The notes under the pieces: model-generated
Seen by the model: the letters and a program-made list of their open reading frames with translations, nothing else
The model's database searches: none
Told to the model about the DNA's origin: nothing
Position numbers and translations under genes: made by a program
Shown here: in pieces, positions 25,992 to 34,560 of the stretch
Layout: the number at the start of each line of letters is the position of its first letter
Numbering within the stretch: the stretch's first letter is position 1
Assembly (NCBI RefSeq): GCF_013407935.1
Contig: NZ_JACBZU010000001.1
Coordinates: 806,001 to 870,000, forward strand
DNA: 64,000 nt
Direction of reading: 5' to 3'
Source of the DNA: Allomuricauda sp. ARW1Y1
GTDB taxonomy: Bacteria > Bacteroidota > Bacteroidia > Flavobacteriales > Flavobacteriaceae

Positions 25992-26094
25992 GTTGTCAGG
26001 TCGAGCTGTCACATCGAGCGCAGTCGAGATGCGAGACCTCGTTCATTACTAAAATACAATAGGCCTCTCGGCTGCGCTTGAAATGTCATTTGTT
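25992..26094. repeat. REP-like paired element
   Basis: Left arm TGTCACATCGAGCGCAGTCG (from 26009), preceded by a partial copy TTGTCAGGTCGAG. The diverged right arm is CTCGGCTGCGCTTGAAATGTCA (26067-26088). The arms are inverted about 40 bp apart. Confidence 0.75.
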
Positions 26095-26145
26095 AACATC
26101 AAACGTAATAACCAATTCGTATGGTTTATGAACACAAGATAAAGT

Positions 26146-26177
26146 AAAAAAGGCTTGGCAAATGCCAAACCTTTTTT
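26146..26177 (-). terminator. Terminator of trxA
   Basis: AAAAAGGCTTGGCA and TGCCAAACCTTTTTT pair with one mismatch around AA, 25 bp after the trxA stop. Confidence 0.8.
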
Positions 26178-26201
26178 AAAATCTATTTATCCAAACAATT
26201 A

Positions 26202-26519
26202 TTACAACGCTGCATCGATTGCATCCGTGTACACTTTCTTGGGAGATACGCCTACTTGACGGTTTACTACCTCACCATCTTTAAATACCAATACGGTAGG
26301 GATGTTACGAACACCGTATTTGGCTGCAAACTGTTGGTTTGCATCAACATCTACCTTACCTACAACAGCTTTGCCCTCGTATTCCTGTCCAACTTCTTCA
26401 ATGATCGGACCTACCATTCTACAAGGCCCGCACCATGCTGCCCAAAAGTCAACTAGGACAGGCTTGTCACTTTTTAAAACTACTTCGTCAAAAGTTGCAT
26501 CTGTTATTTCTAGTGCCAT
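26202..26519 (-). CDS. trxA: Thioredoxin
   Basis: 105-residue dithiol reductase of the cytoplasm. It contains the active-site WCGPC (FWAAWCGPCRM), the cis-proline loop NIPTV and the usual length. I chose MALEITDATF at 26519; the in-frame MHNIKTNK extension at 26543 lies on the putative -7 box TAACTTTG (26548-26541) and would precede the transcript. The thioredoxin could supply electrons to the ribonucleotide reductase at 8.5-11.6 kb; this is inference. Confidence 0.95.
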   Translation of the reverse strand: MALEITDATFDEVVLKSDKPVLVDFWAAWCGPCRMVGPIIEEVGQEYEGKAVVGKVDVDANQQFAAKYGVRNIPTVLVFKDGEVVNRQVGVSPKKVYTDAIDAAL

Positions 26520-26540
26520 CTTATTTGTTTTAATATTATG

Positions 26541-26548
26541 CAAAGTTA
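26541..26548 (-). promoter_or_regulatory. trxA: -7 box TAACTTTG of trxA
   Basis: Matches TAnnTTTG 22 bp before the chosen trxA ATG. No -33 box at standard spacing. Confidence 0.45.
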
Positions 26549-26621
26549 GTCAAATAATGCCCACTTAACTTACATTGTGCACATTCGTTTTAATTATTGC
26601 GCTATTGGCATTCATTATAGG

Positions 26622-29600
26622 TCAGTTCAGCTTGTAATGGATTTCATGGGCCTCCAGTTCTGAAAGCAACTCACTATTGATCTTCACTTTCTGTTTTCGG
26701 CTCGACAATTTAAGCTTGATTTCTTCCTGCATTTCATAAATGATGAAACTTATCGGATGGTCTCCCTTGTGCATTCTCAAGGTGTCTTTTAAGGTTTGAA
26801 TACGTTGCTCTTGCAAACGGTCTATGTTCAGTTTGATGGTCAGTTTCTTGGCAAAGGCATCCATCACGTCCTGAAGCTGCTTGAAATCGTTGAATTGAAG
26901 CCGAGGTTCACCCTTTTTGCCTGTTTCCCGGTTGACCCAACCTTCGCGAACAAAGGCTCTCACATGCACAAAGGAATTGATCATTAAAAAATGACGGAAC
27001 TTTAAGTACTCTTCGCCGAAAATGCGCAATTCGTAGGAGTCGTTATAATCTTCCAAGGTGAAAAGTCCCCAACCTTTACCGTTTTTGGAGACCCGGTGCT
27101 GCACGTCGGTAATAACCCCGGCAACCGTAAGTTCACGGTTCACATGCTCCTCCAAACGTGAAAAATCCGATACCGTATTCTTGCAAAAGGCCTTGATTTC
27201 CTTTATGAAATCATCCAAGGGGTGGCCCGAAATATAGATACCGACCACTTCCTTTTCACGTCGTAATTTTTCCATAGTACCCCATTCCTCGCAAGGCGGT
27301 ACAATGGGTTCGGGAATCTGCACCTCGCTGGCCTCTCCAAAAAGACTTACTTGCGATGAATTTTGGTTCTCCTGGAACTTGGAACCGTATTTTACCGCCT
27401 TTTCCAAGAAGGAAATACCATCGCCATCATCATGGAAGTACTGAGCCCGGTGTGTATCTCCGAAGGAATCGAACCCTCCGGCAAGGGCCAGGTTCTCAAA
27501 CGCTTTTTTATTGGCGGCACGTAAGTCCACCCGCTTTGCCAAATCAAATATAGATCTGTAAGGACCGTCCTTTTTACGGTTTTCCACAATGGTCTCGACG
27601 GCCGAACGCCCCACACCTTTGATGGCGCCCATACCAAATCGCACCGCATTATCCTTGTTTACGGCGAATTTATAGTAGGATTCGTTCACGTCCGGACCCA
27701 AAACCTCAAGCCCCATACGTTTACATTCCTCCATAAAGAAGGTGACCTGCTTGATGTCGTTCATGTTGTTGGACAGCACGGCGGCCATGTATTCGGCAGG
27801 GTAGTGGGCCTTTAAATAGGCCGTTTGGTACGCGATATAGGCGTAGCAGGTAGAGTGACTCTTGTTGAAAGCATAGGAGGCAAAGGCTTCCCAGTCCTTC
27901 CAGATTTTTTCGAGCACATCACGTGGGTGGCCATTTTTTTCGCCGCCATCCAAGAACTGTGGCTTTAGTTTTTCCAGCAGGGCAAAAATCTTTTTACCCA
28001 TGGCTTTTCGCAAAACATCGGCATCACCTTTGGAAAAACCTGCCAATTTTTGTGAAAGCAACATCACCTGCTCTTGGTAAACGGTAATCCCGTAGGTTTC
28101 CTTGAGGTACTCCTCCATTTCTGGAAGGTCGTAGGTGATTTCTTCCTCTCCGTGCTTCCGGGCAATAAAGCTGGGAATGTATTCCATGGGTCCCGGGCGG
28201 TACAGGGCATTCATGGCGATGAGGTCATCAAAAACCGTAGGCTTTAGGTTTTTCATGTGCTTTTGCATTCCGGGGGATTCGTATTGGAATATCCCTACCG
28301 TATCACCGCGTTGGAACAGTTCGTATGTTTTTTCATCATCCAACGGAAAATCATCGGGTACCAAATCAATTCCCGTACGTGCCTTCACAATCTTAACCGT
28401 GTCCTTGATGAGGGTCAAGGTTTTTAGGCCCAAGAAATCCATTTTCAACAGTCCCGCGCTTTCTACTACGGAGTTGTCGAATTGGGTAACGTACAGATCG
28501 GAATCCTTGGCTACGGATACGGGCACAAAATTGGTAATATCGTCCGGGGTGATGATTACCCCACAGGCGTGGATTCCTGTATTTCGCAACGAACCTTCGA
28601 GCACACGGGCCATTTTTACGGTCTGACCCTCCAAATCGTCGGTTTCTGCGATGTTGAGTAGCTCGTGGACTTTTTCCAGTTCTTCAGACCGGAATTTCTT
28701 CTTTAAATCTGCTTCGTCTACCCCAAAAATTTTATTGAGTTTGGACATGTTGGGAATCAACTTCGCAATACGGTCGGCATCACCTAAAGGCAGGTCCAAA
28801 ACACGTGCAGTATCGCGAATGGACGATTTGGCCGCCATGGTACCGTACGTAATGATCTGCGCCACTTGGTTGGCTCCGTATTTGTTGATCACATAATCCA
28901 TCACTCGACTACGGCCTTCATCATCAAAGTCAATATCGATATCGGGCATGGAAACCCTGTCCGGATTCAAGAACCGCTCAAAAAGTAGGTCATACTTCAA
29001 GGGGTCGATGTTGGTAATGGTCAAACAGTAGGCCACTACCGAACCTGCTGCGGACCCCCTTCCCGGACCAACGGATACGTCCATATTCCTAGCTTCGCGG
29101 ATAAAATCCTCAACAATCAAAAAGTATCCCGGATATCCCGAATTTTTGATGATTTCCAATTCGAAGTCTATCCGTTCCCTGATTTCGTCCGTGATTTCAC
29201 CATACCGCTTTTCGGCCCCTTTATAGGTAATATGCCTTAGATACGCGTTTTCTCCACGGTTGCCGCCATCAATGTCATCTTGAGGGTCTTTAAATTCCTC
29301 CGGAATACTGAATTTGGGTAGTAAGATATCGCTCGCTAGGTCATAGGGCTCCACCTTGTCCACAATTTCCTTGATGTTGAGAATGGCTTCTGGTAGGTCC
29401 TTGAAGAGTTCCTTCATCTCATCGGATGACTTAAAATAGTACTCTTGGTTGGGTAGTCCGTAACGGTAACCTCTTCCACGGCCGATGGGAGTGGATTGCT
29501 TTTCACCGTCCTTTACACAGAGTAGAATATCATGGGCCTCGGCATCTTTTTTATCACAATAATAGGTATTGTTGGTGGCCACTAGCTTAATGTTGTGGTC

Positions 29601-31007
29601 TTTGGCCATGCGCACCAGCACTTGGTTCACCCGGTCCTCGTCTTCCTGACCGTGGCGCATGATTTCGATGTAAAAATCATCCCCAAATTGCTCTTTCCAC
29701 CACAAAAGGGCTTCTTCTGCCTGTTTTTCCCCAACATTGAGAATTTTGTTGGGTACTTCGCCATACAGGTTTCCGGTAAGTGCAATTACATCTTCCTTGT
29801 ATTGTTCTATGACCTTTTTGTCGATTCTAGGTACATAATAAAAACCATTGGTATAGGCTATGGAGGACATTTTGGCCAAATTATGATATCCTTTTTTGTT
29901 TTTGGCCAATAACACGATCTGATGCCCGTAGTCCTTTACATTTTTATTGGTGTGGTCCTCACAAACGTAGAATTCGCAACCCACAATGGGCGTAATCTCT
30001 TTTTCGGTGGGCCGCTCGCCATTGGCAATAAGTTCTTCATTTTTGGCTTTTACCGCCTTGTTGTGCGCCATCACTTCTTTCACAAAGTGAAAGGCCCCCA
30101 TCATATTGGCGTGGTCGGTAAGGGCAACGGCGGGCATGCCATGATTGGCCGTGGCCTTGACCAAATCTTTGATGTTGATGGTGGATTGGAGCACCGAGAA
30201 TTGGGAGTGGTTGTGCAGATGAACAAAGGGTTCATCTTCCAATGTTTCCACATTTTCTTGGATTTCCTCGTCGGAAACGCCACCCGTATCCTCTGCCCAA
30301 AGGGCATCTGCAATTTCTTTTGATGCGGCCTTTAGGTTGATGTGCTTTAACCCGATGAGTTCTATTTCCTGCGGATTGGCCTCCGAGAATCGCTCAAAAT
30401 AATCTGGCTGAACATCGAGTTCTTGGTGGGAGTACTGTTTTTTTCGGACCAACTCCAAAAAGCAACGGGTCGTCGCTTCCACGTCGGCCGTTGCATTATG
30501 CGCTTCGGCAAAGGGTTCCCCGAACAAAAACTCATGGAGTTCGGTAAGGGTCGGCAATTTGAATTTACCGCCACGTCCTCCGGGAATCTTACAGAGTTCC
30601 GCGGTATGTTCGGTACAGGTGTCCAAAACAGGAAGGGAAGTTAGTGGACTTTCCAATCCTTCGCGATGGAATTCACAACCCATAATATTAATGTCGAATC
30701 CCACATTTTGACCCACCACAAACTTAGTCTGCCGGAGCGCTTGATTGAAAGCTTCCAAAACCTCGTTTAAAGGGGTGCCCTTTTCTTCGGCCAAAGCGGT
30801 GGAAATACCATGTATCTGTTCTGATTCGTAGGGAATGTTGAACCCCTCGGGTTTCACCAAGAAGTCTTGGTGCTCAATTAAATTACCGAGTTCATCGTGC
30901 AACTGCCATGCTATTTGTACGCATCTTGGCCAGTTGTCAGTATCGGTAATGGGGGCATCCCAGCGTTTGGGCAAACCTGTGGTCTCCGTATCAAAGATCA
31001 AATACAT
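26622..31007 (-). CDS. dnaE: DNA polymerase III alpha subunit with fused N-terminal DnaQ-type proofreading exonuclease
   Basis: Replicative polymerase, 1461 residues, about 300 longer than E. coli DnaE. Residues 1 to about 190 form a DEDDh 3'-5' exonuclease (FDTETTGLP; GQNVGFDINI; AHNATADVEAT). The PHP domain starts near 261 (FVHLHNHSQFSVLQ). The polymerase palm holds MPDIDIDFD at 687-694 with the catalytic aspartates. The helix-hairpin-helix, OB-fold and C-terminal domains complete the protein. The exonuclease is therefore in cis rather than a separate epsilon subunit. Its start codon is preceded by T-rich sequence, and it is a single gene between trxA and the DUF2383 gene. Confidence 0.95.
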   Translation of the reverse strand: MYLIFDTETTGLPKRWDAPITDTDNWPRCVQIAWQLHDELGNLIEHQDFLVKPEGFNIPYESEQIHGISTALAEEKGTPLNEVLEAFNQALRQTKFVVGQNVGFDINIMGCEFHREGLESPLTSLPVLDTCTEHTAELCKIPGGRGGKFKLPTLTELHEFLFGEPFAEAHNATADVEATTRCFLELVRKKQYSHQELDVQPDYFERFSEANPQEIELIGLKHINLKAASKEIADALWAEDTGGVSDEEIQENVETLEDEPFVHLHNHSQFSVLQSTINIKDLVKATANHGMPAVALTDHANMMGAFHFVKEVMAHNKAVKAKNEELIANGERPTEKEITPIVGCEFYVCEDHTNKNVKDYGHQIVLLAKNKKGYHNLAKMSSIAYTNGFYYVPRIDKKVIEQYKEDVIALTGNLYGEVPNKILNVGEKQAEEALLWWKEQFGDDFYIEIMRHGQEDEDRVNQVLVRMAKDHNIKLVATNNTYYCDKKDAEAHDILLCVKDGEKQSTPIGRGRGYRYGLPNQEYYFKSSDEMKELFKDLPEAILNIKEIVDKVEPYDLASDILLPKFSIPEEFKDPQDDIDGGNRGENAYLRHITYKGAEKRYGEITDEIRERIDFELEIIKNSGYPGYFLIVEDFIREARNMDVSVGPGRGSAAGSVVAYCLTITNIDPLKYDLLFERFLNPDRVSMPDIDIDFDDEGRSRVMDYVINKYGANQVAQIITYGTMAAKSSIRDTARVLDLPLGDADRIAKLIPNMSKLNKIFGVDEADLKKKFRSEELEKVHELLNIAETDDLEGQTVKMARVLEGSLRNTGIHACGVIITPDDITNFVPVSVAKDSDLYVTQFDNSVVESAGLLKMDFLGLKTLTLIKDTVKIVKARTGIDLVPDDFPLDDEKTYELFQRGDTVGIFQYESPGMQKHMKNLKPTVFDDLIAMNALYRPGPMEYIPSFIARKHGEEEITYDLPEMEEYLKETYGITVYQEQVMLLSQKLAGFSKGDADVLRKAMGKKIFALLEKLKPQFLDGGEKNGHPRDVLEKIWKDWEAFASYAFNKSHSTCYAYIAYQTAYLKAHYPAEYMAAVLSNNMNDIKQVTFFMEECKRMGLEVLGPDVNESYYKFAVNKDNAVRFGMGAIKGVGRSAVETIVENRKKDGPYRSIFDLAKRVDLRAANKKAFENLALAGGFDSFGDTHRAQYFHDDGDGISFLEKAVKYGSKFQENQNSSQVSLFGEASEVQIPEPIVPPCEEWGTMEKLRREKEVVGIYISGHPLDDFIKEIKAFCKNTVSDFSRLEEHVNRELTVAGVITDVQHRVSKNGKGWGLFTLEDYNDSYELRIFGEEYLKFRHFLMINSFVHVRAFVREGWVNRETGKKGEPRLQFNDFKQLQDVMDAFAKKLTIKLNIDRLQEQRIQTLKDTLRMHKGDHPISFIIYEMQEEIKLKLSSRKQKVKINSELLSELEAHEIHYKLN

Positions 31008-31096
31008 AAGCTATCGGTCTCGGGTCAAAAAAAGAGTAGCTAAAATTACGGAAGAAGATAGATTTGGTAAAAAAGAGTTGTGAGGAGTTATTAACT

Positions 31097-31126
31097 AAAA
31101 AAAGCCGGGATGTTTCCCGACTTTTT
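31097..31126. terminator. Terminator between the DUF2383 gene and dnaE
   Basis: AAAAAAGCCGGGA and TCCCGACTTTTT around TGTT. Lies 30 bp after the DUF2383 stop on minus; A/T tracts on both sides. Confidence 0.8.
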
Positions 31127-31155
31127 CTTCTGTTGGTATCTATAGACTTTTGGAA

Positions 31156-31611
31156 TTACGATACTGCTGTTTCAAATATGTTTGCCGTCTCCAAGGTCTC
31201 CCTGATGGCATTTCTATGACGCATCAGTAAACTTTCGGTGGATGGTGGCAACACAAAGTCTTTGTCGTGGAGAATATCGTTATAAGTGGCAATAGCCTCT
31301 TTCTCCCCGCGGTGCACTTCTTCCAGCATAGCTTCTTCATTGTTTTGCGTAAACAGCGATTTAAAATCTATCCAAGATCGGTGCAAAGTTCCTTTTGCGC
31401 TTCCGCCTTTTTCAGGAGCTTGTCCAAAGGAGCGTATTTCCGATTTTAGCTCTTGGCCAAAATTGTAACGCTGCTTGGCGCTATCCATGAAAAATTGTTT
31501 AATGGTTGTATTGTCTACCTTTTCGGCTGCTTGTTTAAATCCTTTTTCAGCATCATAGGTTCTTTCCAAAAGTTCGTTCAATTTGTTCGACATTTCTACA
31601 GTGTACTTCAT
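31156..31611 (-). CDS. DUF2383 / PA2169-family four-helix-bundle protein
   Basis: 151 residues, all helical. LNELLERTYDAEKGFKQAAEKVDN is the typical opening; a central SFGQAPEKGGSAKGTLHRSWIDFKSLF turn and EEVHRGEKEAIATYNDIL follow. Ferritin-like helical bundles of this family contain the ExxxxxY/ExxR pattern, and some are stress induced, but no activity is established. Own terminator downstream. Confidence 0.82.
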   Translation of the reverse strand: MKYTVEMSNKLNELLERTYDAEKGFKQAAEKVDNTTIKQFFMDSAKQRYNFGQELKSEIRSFGQAPEKGGSAKGTLHRSWIDFKSLFTQNNEEAMLEEVHRGEKEAIATYNDILHDKDFVLPPSTESLLMRHRNAIRETLETANIFETAVS

Positions 31612-31796
31612 AATCTATCTTCATTTTATTGGTTATCGGTCACCGACTCTCGATGACTTCCATATATAAACTACAGATTATCAATGAAATAACAAATCAT
31701 AGACAGGGTTTATCAAAGGTTTAACGTGTTGGTGCCCAGTTGTTAAAGTCATTTAACTTTTTTTGTTTGAAACGCTGGGCTATAAACAAATAAGTG

Positions 31797-31804
31797 TATA
31801 TTTG
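31797..31804 (+). promoter_or_regulatory. rpsP: -7 box TATATTTG of the rpsP operon
   Basis: TATATTTGCACCCGC 73 bp before the rpsP ATG. A TTTG at 31766-31769 is 27 nt upstream, longer than usual, so only the -7 box is firm. It shares its downstream sequence with the tRNA promoters. Confidence 0.55.
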
Positions 31805-31876
31805 CACCCGCTTAAAGGATAAGCCGTAAAAAAAGAATTAATAACCAGGGTCGGGCACCCTACAAATTAATGTGAT

Positions 31877-32446
31877 ATGCCAGTTAAAATTAGACTTCAG
31901 AGACACGGTAAAAAAGGTAAACCATTCTATTGGGTAGTTGCCGCAGATGTAAGAGCCAAAAGAGATGGTAAGTACTTGGAAAAATTGGGAACTTACAATC
32001 CAAACACCAATCCAGCTACCATTAACCTAGATATCGACGGAACCGTAAAATGGTTACAAAATGGTGCACAGCCAACCGATACGGCCAGAGCCATTCTTTC
32101 TTACAAAGGTGTATTGTTGAAGCACCACTTGTTGGGAGGTGTTCGTAAAGGAGCATTGACCGAGGAGCAGGCTGAAGAAAAATTCAATGCTTGGGTAACC
32201 GAGAAAGAAAATGCTATTCAGGCCAAGAAAGATGGTTTGAGCAAAGCCGAAGCTGAAGCTAAGGCCAAAGCTTTGGAAGCTGAAAAAGAGGCAAACGAGA
32301 AGCGAATCGCTGCCGCGCAACCTGAAGAGGAAGTAGCAGAGGAAGCTGCCGAAGAAACTACGGAAGCTGCTGTAGAGGAAACTGCTGCTGAAGCACCTGC
32401 CGAAGAAGCTCCTGCTGCCGAGGAAGAGACTGCTAAAGAAGAATAG
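31877..32446 (+). CDS. rpsP: 30S ribosomal protein S16 with acidic C-terminal extension
   Basis: 189 residues. The first 80 are a standard S16 domain ([36 protein letters not shown]...). Then comes a helical, Ala/Glu/Lys-rich region and a strongly acidic final 45 residues (repeats of [10 protein letters not shown] type). E. coli S16 has 82 residues, so more than half of this protein is extension. Such tails recur on L25 and S16 in Bacteroidota. Operon with rimM, 12 bp downstream. Confidence 0.95.
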   Translation: MPVKIRLQRHGKKGKPFYWVVAADVRAKRDGKYLEKLGTYNPNTNPATINLDIDGTVKWLQNGAQPTDTARAILSYKGVLLKHHLLGGVRKGALTEEQAEEKFNAWVTEKENAIQAKKDGLSKAEAEAKAKALEAEKEANEKRIAAAQPEEEVAEEAAEETTEAAVEETAAEAPAEEAPAAEEETAKEE

Positions 32447-32458
32447 AAAGGTAAGACG

Positions 32459-32986
32459 ATGCGCAAGGAAGACTGCTTCTACCTGGGCAAAGTCGTTTCA
32501 AAATATAGCTTTAAGGGCGAGGTATTGGTCAAATTGGATACCGACGAGCCCGAAATCTACGAGAATATGGAATCAGTGCTTGTTTCGTTGGGAAACAACC
32601 TGATTCCATTTTTTATTGATAGATGTCGATTGCACAAATCCAACCTGTTGCGTATCGATTTCGAAGAGGTGAAGGACGAGTCTTCGGCAGATAAGTTGAT
32701 CGGGTCTGAACTGTACCTTCCCTTGACAATGTTGCCCAAACTTAGCGGCAACAAGTTTTATTACCATGAGGTCATTGGCTTTACGTTGATGGATGAGGTT
32801 CATGGAGATATCGGAGTTATTGATTCCGTAAACGACAATACTTCCCAGGACTTATTTGAAGTTAAAAAAGGGAACAAAGAACTTTTTATTCCCATCACCG
32901 ATGAAATCATCACCAAAGTAGATCGGGAAAATAAAACTATCAATGTAAGGACACCCGAAGGTTTGGTGGAGTTGTATCTGAGCTAG
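32459..32986 (+). CDS. rimM: 16S rRNA processing protein RimM
   Basis: 175 residues. Assembly factor for the 30S head; it binds S19. The N-terminal beta-barrel begins DCFYLGKVVSKYSFKGEVLVKLDTDEP, and the PRC-barrel has YYHEVIGFTLMDE and IPITDEIITKVDRENKTINV. Follows rpsP, the classical order. A GC hairpin follows the stop. Confidence 0.95.
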   Translation: MRKEDCFYLGKVVSKYSFKGEVLVKLDTDEPEIYENMESVLVSLGNNLIPFFIDRCRLHKSNLLRIDFEEVKDESSADKLIGSELYLPLTMLPKLSGNKFYYHEVIGFTLMDEVHGDIGVIDSVNDNTSQDLFEVKKGNKELFIPITDEIITKVDRENKTINVRTPEGLVELYLS

Positions 32987-32993
32987 AAAAAAG

Positions 32994-33020
32994 AAAGGAG
33001 GCAACTTGGCCTCCCCTCTT
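32994..33020 (+). terminator. Possible terminator of rpsP-rimM
   Basis: AGGAGGC and GGCCTCC pair around AACTT, followed by the weakly T-rich CCTCTT. Convergent genes make a terminator expected here. Confidence 0.5.
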
Positions 33021-33041
33021 ACAATCGAAAGCAATGAAAAT

Positions 33042-33614
33042 TTACTTTTTCCACTTGCCGCCACCTAGGTAGAAACCAAGTGATATGCCCAGATAGGAGT
33101 TTTTAACTTCTGCGCCTTCTCCCAAGTCAGACTTGCCAATAAGATTATAGCTTGCAGCCAAACGCAATTTGCCAAGTTCAAAACCAGCACGAATTAATCC
33201 ACCAAACTTTCCATCAAGCTCAAATTCTTCGCTATCCGGCCCTAGTTCATCAAAGCCAATATTAGCCAAAGAGCTATAACCTACACCTGCTCCCATAAAA
33301 GGAGCAAAGGATGAGCTTCCTGAGTTAAAATAGTAATCAAATGTTCCAGAGATGGTTCCACTTGCTGCCAAACTACCTTCAATGGAGAAACCATCTGAGG
33401 TTACATTCTTGGCCATTGCTGCGGATTCATACCTTAGACCAATACTCATATTGTCAGCGATATTGTACTTTGGTTCAATGGTAAGCAGTACTCCACCTCC
33501 ACCATCGGGCATAGTGTAGCCCGCGTCAAGGCCTACTCGGAATTTGTTTTTTTCTTGTGCCTGTACCTGAACTACAGCTAGCATAAGTAGGAATGCAAAA
33601 ATGATTTTCTTCAT
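33042..33614 (-). CDS. Outer-membrane beta-barrel protein (OmpA/OmpW-like size)
   Basis: 190 residues from MKKIIFAFLLMLAVVQVQAQ, a textbook signal peptide. The longer in-frame start at 33782 reads through the repeat array and is rejected. The mature part alternates as 8 strands (FRVGLDAGYTM, VLLTIEPKYNI, SIGLRYE, SFAPFMGAGVGYSS, GGLIRAGFELGKLRLAASYNL, SYLGISLGFYLGGG). This is typical of small flavobacterial barrels with no known function. A 21-bp-period array lies about 100 bp upstream of its start, as for the LytTR chimera. Confidence 0.85.
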   Translation of the reverse strand: MKKIIFAFLLMLAVVQVQAQEKNKFRVGLDAGYTMPDGGGGVLLTIEPKYNIADNMSIGLRYESAAMAKNVTSDGFSIEGSLAASGTISGTFDYYFNSGSSSFAPFMGAGVGYSSLANIGFDELGPDSEEFELDGKFGGLIRAGFELGKLRLAASYNLIGKSDLGEGAEVKNSYLGISLGFYLGGGKWKK

Positions 33615-33716
33615 AATCAAAAGTTTAATAAAATTGGTAATGATTTTAAATGGGGCTTCTCCCCGGTTAATAATTCGGCAAGTAACTATAATCGCAAGAA
33701 TAAATTTGCCCTCAAT

Positions 33717-33767
33717 TGACGGATGCCCCTTCTGATCTGACGAATGCCCCTTCTGATCTGACGGATG
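33717..33767. repeat. Array 2: three TRACGRATG repeats at 21-bp period
   Basis: TGACGGATG at 33717, TGACGAATG at 33738 and TGACGGATG at 33759, with identical 12-bp spacers CCCCTTCTGATC. Located between the outer-membrane barrel gene (start 33614, minus) and trmN6 (start 33806, plus). Confidence 0.88.
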
Positions 33768-33805
33768 CGATTTTTGGTCCAATCGATCAACGTATATTTG
33801 GGCAC

Positions 33806-34516
33806 ATGAAACCGTTCCAATTCAAACAATTTTCCATTCACCAAGACCGATGCGCCATGAAGGTGGGGACCGACGGCGTTTTGTTGGGAGCTTGGGCCTC
33901 TTTGGACCATCATCCCGCAACTATTTTGGATATAGGTGCCGGAACGGGACTTATTGCCCTGCAACTGGCCCAGCGTTCATTTGCTGGGACCATAGATGCC
34001 ATAGAGTTGGATGATGATGCCTACGAGCAATGCGTTGCCAACTTTGAAGCTTCACCCTGGGCAGACAGACTGTTCTGTTACCATGCCGGATTTGATGAAT
34101 TTGTGGATGAAATGGACGAGCCTTACGATTTGATCGTTTCCAATCCGCCATTTTATTCGGAAGATGTTGCCAGTGGCGATAAGGCTCGGGATAAAGCCCG
34201 CCAGAACAATTCGTTGCCGTTCGAGGAATTGGTGCAGGGTTCGGTCCAGTTGTTGACGGAGAAAGGGATCTTCGCTGTAATCATTCCTTTTAAGGAAGAA
34301 CAGCGATTTACAAAATTGGCCCAAAAGGTTGGTTTGTTCCCAACTCGAATTACAAGAGTGAAGGGAAATCCAGAGACCGATTTTAAAAGAAGTTTGATGG
34401 AATTTAGCTTTAAAAATTCCGAACCTCAGATAGATTCCCTGATCATTGAAAACGACAGACACCAATATACCGAAGCATACATCAAATTGACCCAAGCATT
34501 TTATTTGAAAATGTAA
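33806..34516 (+). CDS. trmN6: tRNA1(Val) (adenine-37 N6)-methyltransferase family
   Basis: 236 residues. SAM-dependent methyltransferase that modifies A37 of tRNA-Val. MKPFQFKQFSIHQDRCAMKVGTDGVLLGAW is the family opening, followed by ILDIGAGTGLIALQLAQR (SAM motif I) and VSNPPFY (the NPPF/Y adenine-methylation motif). The start at 33806 matches this opening; an upstream in-frame extension consists of the 21-bp repeats and is rejected. Target assigned by family only. Confidence 0.88.
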   Translation: MKPFQFKQFSIHQDRCAMKVGTDGVLLGAWASLDHHPATILDIGAGTGLIALQLAQRSFAGTIDAIELDDDAYEQCVANFEASPWADRLFCYHAGFDEFVDEMDEPYDLIVSNPPFYSEDVASGDKARDKARQNNSLPFEELVQGSVQLLTEKGIFAVIIPFKEEQRFTKLAQKVGLFPTRITRVKGNPETDFKRSLMEFSFKNSEPQIDSLIIENDRHQYTEAYIKLTQAFYLKM

Positions 34517-34560
34517 CAATGAGCCAATGAAATGTTATATTTACTAAAAATTGAATTGAG

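Noticed and set aside
33716..33805. N-terminal extension of trmN6 and the opposite extension of the outer-membrane barrel
   Set aside because: Both extra stretches are translations of the repeat array and have no protein-like features; conserved starts lie at 33806 and 33614.
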